From positions 1 to 64,000 of the forward strand of contig QXVZ01009335.1 in the NCBI GenBank assembly GCA_008931825.1: 64,000 bases of DNA, read 5' to 3'. Under the pieces are notes generated by a model. It had not been told where the DNA came from. It ran no database searches and saw nothing but the letters and a program-made list of their open reading frames with translations. Positions 62,401 to 64,000 of this stretch are shown one piece after another (within the stretch, counting starts at the first letter, position 1; each line of letters starts with the position of its first letter). Origin of the DNA: Phallusia fumigata (Eukaryota > Chordata > Ascidiacea > Phlebobranchia > Ascidiidae). The translations under genes and the position numbers were made by a program.

Positions 62401-64000
62401 GTCATCATATCAGTCCCCACTCCCCACCGACTGATGGTAACAACAGGGACCTGTTGAATTGAAACGTTTACATTACAATGTATTCACTTGGTACAAACTA
62501 TCTAGCAGTTGTGTTTTTAATTGTGGTAATTTTGAAGTCTGTGTCTTGTGTTTCCATACTTATTTTGTTTTGTTTGCTTTTTTTGTTGAGTAGTTGAATT
62601 CATTTTTTTGTCCTAATTTTTTTCAAACTGTGAGGCATGCTTAACGTTTAAGAATACTTTCGATCTGTTTGAAGTGATAGACTTTATTGTGTATCATTGC
62701 TAGGGTTGGTTGTTTCGAATGACTGTCCTTTTGGCTTTATTTGTTCATGACCTTACTAAGATTTGAAATGACGTGTTTGGTCATAAGCCATGTTACTAAA
62801 AATGAGAAACACCATGTAAAAATATATAGAAAGTAAGAAGGTGCCAATGGCTGTTTGTTTGAAAGGTAACACATCTGTCTATCAACTAAACTAAGACTTG
62901 TTGTGATTGAGTTTTTATTTTAATATCATTATAGTTTAATGAAATGGCAAGATGAAAGGAACAAAAGCTCTGTTGAATTAATTTATGTTTTTACATCCTT
63001 AATGTTACTTAATAGGGTTGGTAACGCTAATCATTGCATTATTTCTAAAGTTGTTTGGCAAACATCTGTATATGGTTGAAGGAAAAGATAATTTCGAAAA
63101 ACTAAAATTTGCCTGCATACCCCATTCCACTAAAATAGTTACATTTACTCGCATTATGTTCTAGGAAATGTGATTTGTTATTTGGGGGGATACCTTTGCT
63201 GTACAGCTCCTTGAAATTACTTACAGATAAGAGGTGGTGGCGAAATCTTAGTTTTACCATGAAGTTTATTGAAAAGTATACAAAAAGCCAACAATCGAAT
63301 GAAGCTCCCTTTTGAAAAAAAAATCTGGTGTATGAGGAGCATTACCATTCACTAGGGATGTTCAAAGAAGAATAGCTGACTATTCTATAAAAGTTGTTTT
63401 TAATTCAGAATATCGAATCCAAGTCTTATATTATTTTGGCAGAATGACAAACTTGCAAGTAACAAAACAACAGTAAAGGACTGTTTAATTAACTTTAAAA
63501 AGTACGCCATGACTTGTATTAGATGTAACCATGGCTAGTTTTCCTTTCAATGTCCAAACAATGTCAGACGTTCTGCTGTTGTTATTTTTATGCGATAGTT
63601 TAAAAAACGTTTGCAAGTAAAGGGTGGGTGAAACTACTACTCTTCTGTCCTGGCGCCACCACATACATCAAATAAACAAGTTGTACATTCCACGATGCAC
63701 CTGAATTTTTGCTAATGCTGCAGAAAATTCAACTTCATGAGGATACTTGTTGTGCCTTCGGTTCCAATTAACTGATATAAATGGTAAATTTATTTTGTTA
63801 GGATTCAATATTCTATTTTGAATACCCTACCATTCACTACTTGTTATCAGCAGACAACTTTTTTGAAAATGCCAATTTATGACTGCCAAGCGTAAGAAAC
63901 ACAGTTGGTAAGCAATGAAAGATTGTTTTTTGTTAAAAGATCTATTTTTGGTTTCAATAGTAGAAAGTATCAAGGGGTAACAAAATTAAGTTGTCTGTGT
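59451..64000. other. Non-coding region with no gene found
   Basis: 4.5 kb after the TAA of the unknown gene. Its left part is probably 3' untranslated region; an AATAAA occurs near 60655. No open frame with a family resemblance, consensus exon chain or CDS-like composition was found on either strand. A SINE-like fragment lies near 61690. Confidence 0.5.
61690..61800 (+). mobile_element. SINE-like fragment
   Basis: GTGGGTTTAATCCTGTCTCA resembles a tRNA-type B box, followed by TTCCTTGACCAAGAAACTTT and GGCATTGCGTTAACCCAGTGGAA, words typical of tRNA-derived SINE bodies in marine deuterostomes. No A box or 3' tail could be placed, so it is a partial, old copy at best. Confidence 0.35.

Overview
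The window looks like nuclear DNA of a tunicate, most likely a Ciona species. The inference rests on AT-rich sequence, short GT-AG introns, and a chordate gene set (integrin alpha, CTLD/EGF/ZP protein, RHBDL-type rhomboid, DDX41, AF10/AF17, MSL1, natriuretic-peptide-receptor-type guanylyl cyclase, cytohesin). Many decayed short repeats, and duplicated blocks on either side of single N bases, fit a very heterozygous genome. The species is not proven by anything I can see. All exon models below were built by hand from reading frame, GT/AG sites and family similarity; several exons lie in a different frame from the longest open frame at that place.

Layout: 193-5083 (+) is the 3' half of an integrin alpha gene. 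4967-6660 is repeated at 6662-8357 and 9105-9490 is repeated at 9492-9877, each pair split by one N, so these are probably unmerged haplotypes. 10164-10457 (-) is a possible orphan first exon. 10510-15732 (+) is a membrane protein with C-type-lectin, three EGF and ZP domains, cut at its 5' end by an N. 17214-19355 (-) is a rhomboid protease of 305 aa. 21488-23374 (+) is an intronless DDX41. 23646-27862 (+) is a compact AF10/AF17. 28333-28806 (+) is an orphan 157-aa frame. 28845-32033 (-) is MSL1. 34066-41343 (+) is a complete 23-exon receptor guanylyl cyclase of 1140 aa. 43723-47574 (-) is cytohesin without its PH domain; an N at 43347 sits where those exons should be. 48532 (+) may be a first exon. 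51523-59450 (+) is a large 20-exon gene of unknown family whose protein has a Trp-rich C terminus. 59451-64000 shows no gene.

How the genes relate: nothing joins them into one pathway. Three neighbours act on chromatin or RNA (DDX41, AF10/AF17, MSL1). DDX41 and AF10/AF17 lie only 271 bp apart on the same strand with no AATAAA between them, so a tunicate spliced-leader operon is possible. AF10/AF17 and MSL1 converge. Cell-surface and signalling genes (integrin, ZP protein, rhomboid, receptor cyclase, cytohesin) make up most of the rest.

The best candidates for something new are the unrecognised 1079-aa protein at 51523-59450, the long Gly/Val/Asn-rich insert within the ZP module of the CTLD-EGF-ZP protein, the intronless DDX41 with its possible operon partner, and a set of short interspersed repeat families, one with a 158-bp internal tandem unit and one with a 17-bp minisatellite grown inside a single copy. 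I saw no CRISPR array, no bacterial-type defence system and no recognisable viral fossil.
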